A DNA stretch of 33,026 nt from a bacterium. GTDB taxonomy: Bacteria > Bdellovibrionota_C > UBA2361 > RFPC01. Both the position numbers and the translations under genes were made by a program. The notes beneath the pieces were generated by a model. The model did no database searches. It was not told the DNA's origin and saw only the letters and a list, made by a program, of their open reading frames with translations. The DNA lies in assembly GCA_030431715.1 (NCBI GenBank), contig JAUIIO010000034.1, positions 1 through 33,026 of the forward strand. Direction: 5' to 3'. The first letter of the stretch is position 1, and each line of letters opens with the position of its first letter. Positions 31,817-33,026 of the stretch are shown in pieces.

Positions 31817-33026
31817 CTAAAAATTGAATGCTAATTTCAGGCTCGCAGTGTGGCTCTCTGTGTCGTCACCAAAGCTTCCGTCGTACTGTACCCGGGCCTG
31901 CAGATCGTCATCTAAAAACATTATAATCCCAGCCCCAACAGTACCAACCACCTCATCGCGATCTGAGGTAACCTTATAACTTTGATTTGAAAGAGCGCTA
32001 TCTACAAGCGAAACCTCAAGATCTGGATCGTTTAGAGCAAAGCGAGTTCCAGTATCAAGGTACGCACGATATTTAATCTCATCTTCTGGCGTATCATCAT
32101 CATAGAAGTTCTTACTGAAGCGAACTACCGGTGCGATGTCTGCCAGCACATGAACATCAGAGTGAAGCCTCAAATTTAAATCCTCAGCTCCGTGCTCTCG
32201 GTATCCTTGATCTCCGATAACGAATATATCGGTATCTATTCTCGGGATAATATCCAGAGCTTCGAGTTCAAATTGCTGGCCAACGGTAAATCGATTACTC
32301 ACTCCCCAAAGTTCCTGATCGGACGTAGCGATATAGCTCTTATCACCAGACTGAACGCTTCTAGCTGCATCAGTCCATCCAACGTTTCCACTCACTACCC
32401 AGTTTCCAAACCACGGACCATCGATATACTTTAAAACTCCGCCCACGTGGAAGCGATCTCCGTTACTACTAGCTGTTGTCGATCTAAAATCTTGTAGCTC
32501 GTATCCAAATCCTAGCCCACCGTAAAACCCGTCACCCAGTTCAACCTGCTTTCCAAATGAGTAGAACTGACTCTCATCTCTGTGCGCACCGCCGTAACGC
32601 TTCTCATAGGTGTATTCAGCGAGGCCCCAGCTGCACTCGGTTTGAGATATGGCATCAAATGACCCCCCTGTACCGCCACAGCTCTGTAAGTGACTAAGGT
32701 GATTTCCGGAAGAGGTGACAGCACTCTGCGCAGAAGAGTAGTGATCACTTGCATCGAGTTTCGATAGCGCGGATGAAAGTCCTCCCACACTTTGTGCATT
32801 TGCAGCTTCAGTCAAAAGATCCTCAAGAGCACTATCAGAGGCAGATAATAGCTCCTCGCGTTGCTTGTTTGCATGCTTGGCAATAGCTGAGTCGTTTGCG
32901 CCTAGCTGGGCATTGTCATAGTCAACCGAAACACCTTCTATTCGGAAGGTCTCGTTGTTTTTTCCGTAATGCGGAGAGACGGCATATGAAGTTGCAGGTA
33001 ATTGATATTGAAAATTCTCTATAGAA
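31817..33026 (-). CDS. Autotransporter-type outer-membrane protein, C-terminal part with beta-barrel
   Basis: The minus-strand frame is open from the window end to the stop at 31817, about 402 codons, so the gene starts outside. Its C-terminus shows the autotransporter barrel (PF03797): alternating amphipathic strands such as YSFGKQVELGDGFYGGLGFGYEL, WFGNWVVSGNVGWT, and a final Phe-ended strand HTASLKLAFNF, the signature recognised by the Bam machinery. A helix-rich linker (QREELLSASDSALEDLLTEA) precedes the barrel; part of the passenger (LPATSYAVSPHYG) is visible before it. Two cysteines lie in the linker (SCGGTGG; TECSWG). A TTG at 32815 is not a real start. Function depends on the passenger, which is cut off. 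Confidence 0.85.
   Translation of the reverse strand, partial: SIENFQYQLPATSYAVSPHYGKNNETFRIEGVSVDYDNAQLGANDSAIAKHANKQREELLSASDSALEDLLTEAANAQSVGGLSSALSKLDASDHYSSAQSAVTSSGNHLSHLQSCGGTGGSFDAISQTECSWGLAEYTYEKRYGGAHRDESQFYSFGKQVELGDGFYGGLGFGYELQDFRSTTASSNGDRFHVGGVLKYIDGPWFGNWVVSGNVGWTDAARSVQSGDKSYIATSDQELWGVSNRFTVGQQFELEALDIIPRIDTDIFVIGDQGYREHGAEDLNLRLHSDVHVLADIAPVVRFSKNFYDDDTPEDEIKYRAYLDTGTRFALNDPDLEVSLVDSALSNQSYKVTSDRDEVVGTVGAGIIMFLDDDLQARVQYDGSFGDDTESHTASLKLAFNF

Noticed and set aside
1..33026. tRNA, rRNA or insertion sequence genes
   Set aside because: I scanned for cloverleaf ends, T-arm GTTCGA stretches and transposase motifs on both strands and found none.

Overview
This 33 kb window is a gene-dense stretch of a Gram-negative, probably flagellated bacterial chromosome of moderate GC content. 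An outer membrane is indicated by the C-terminal half of an autotransporter (31817-33026), a heptosyltransferase-type GT9 enzyme and many Sec signal peptides. Motility is suggested by a YjfB-type small protein (3246-3431) and by a 59-residue FlgM-like anti-sigma factor (16082-16261). The gene mix (GH3 acyl-adenylase, Delta9-type desaturase, Ser/Thr kinase fused to a receiver, several GT-C membrane proteins) would fit a deltaproteobacteria-like or related free-living lineage, but the sequence alone does not fix the taxon. There is no phage, plasmid, transposase, CRISPR array, rRNA or tRNA gene.

Layout. 1-2.9 kb: end of a soluble glucose/sorbosone dehydrogenase-like propeller, an unknown 344-residue protein and an APH-fold small-molecule kinase. 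2.9-3.2 kb: a large REP-like inverted repeat. 3.2-7.7 kb: YjfB-like protein, hisS and two polytopic membrane proteins, probably lipid-linked glycosyltransferases. 7.7-8.05 kb: a repeat-filled gap with the first of two unusual hairpin elements. 8.05-14.0 kb: GH3 enzyme, fatty-acid desaturase, and a run of exported, membrane and small helical proteins of unknown function. 14.0-14.66 kb: a decayed gene fragment, two simple repeats and the second hairpin element. 14.66-16.3 kb: kinase-receiver fusion with a structured leader, and the FlgM-like gene. 16.5-20.5 kb: a secreted Pro/Thr-linker protein, an arylsulfotransferase-like propeller and an unknown acidic protein. 20.6-22.1 kb: NfeD and SPFH (QmcA-like) membrane pair. 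22.0-26.1 kb: GT87 and GT9 operon plus a divergent GT-C-like protein. 26-31.8 kb: tRNA-dihydrouridine synthase, a small membrane protein, a three-gene operon of exported proteins of unknown function, and rsmG. 31.8 kb to the end: autotransporter barrel.

The most unusual signals are: (1) two intergenic elements 6.7 kb apart that share an identical 30-nt loop but carry long, near-perfect stems of unrelated sequence; (2) the three-gene cassette of exported proteins at 27.5-31.2 kb, whose large middle member has 12 cysteines in its mature part and an aromatic-rich core; and (3) the kinase-receiver gene, which has a structured 5' leader, lies downstream of an anti-sigma-like gene and is probably terminated by one of the hairpin elements.
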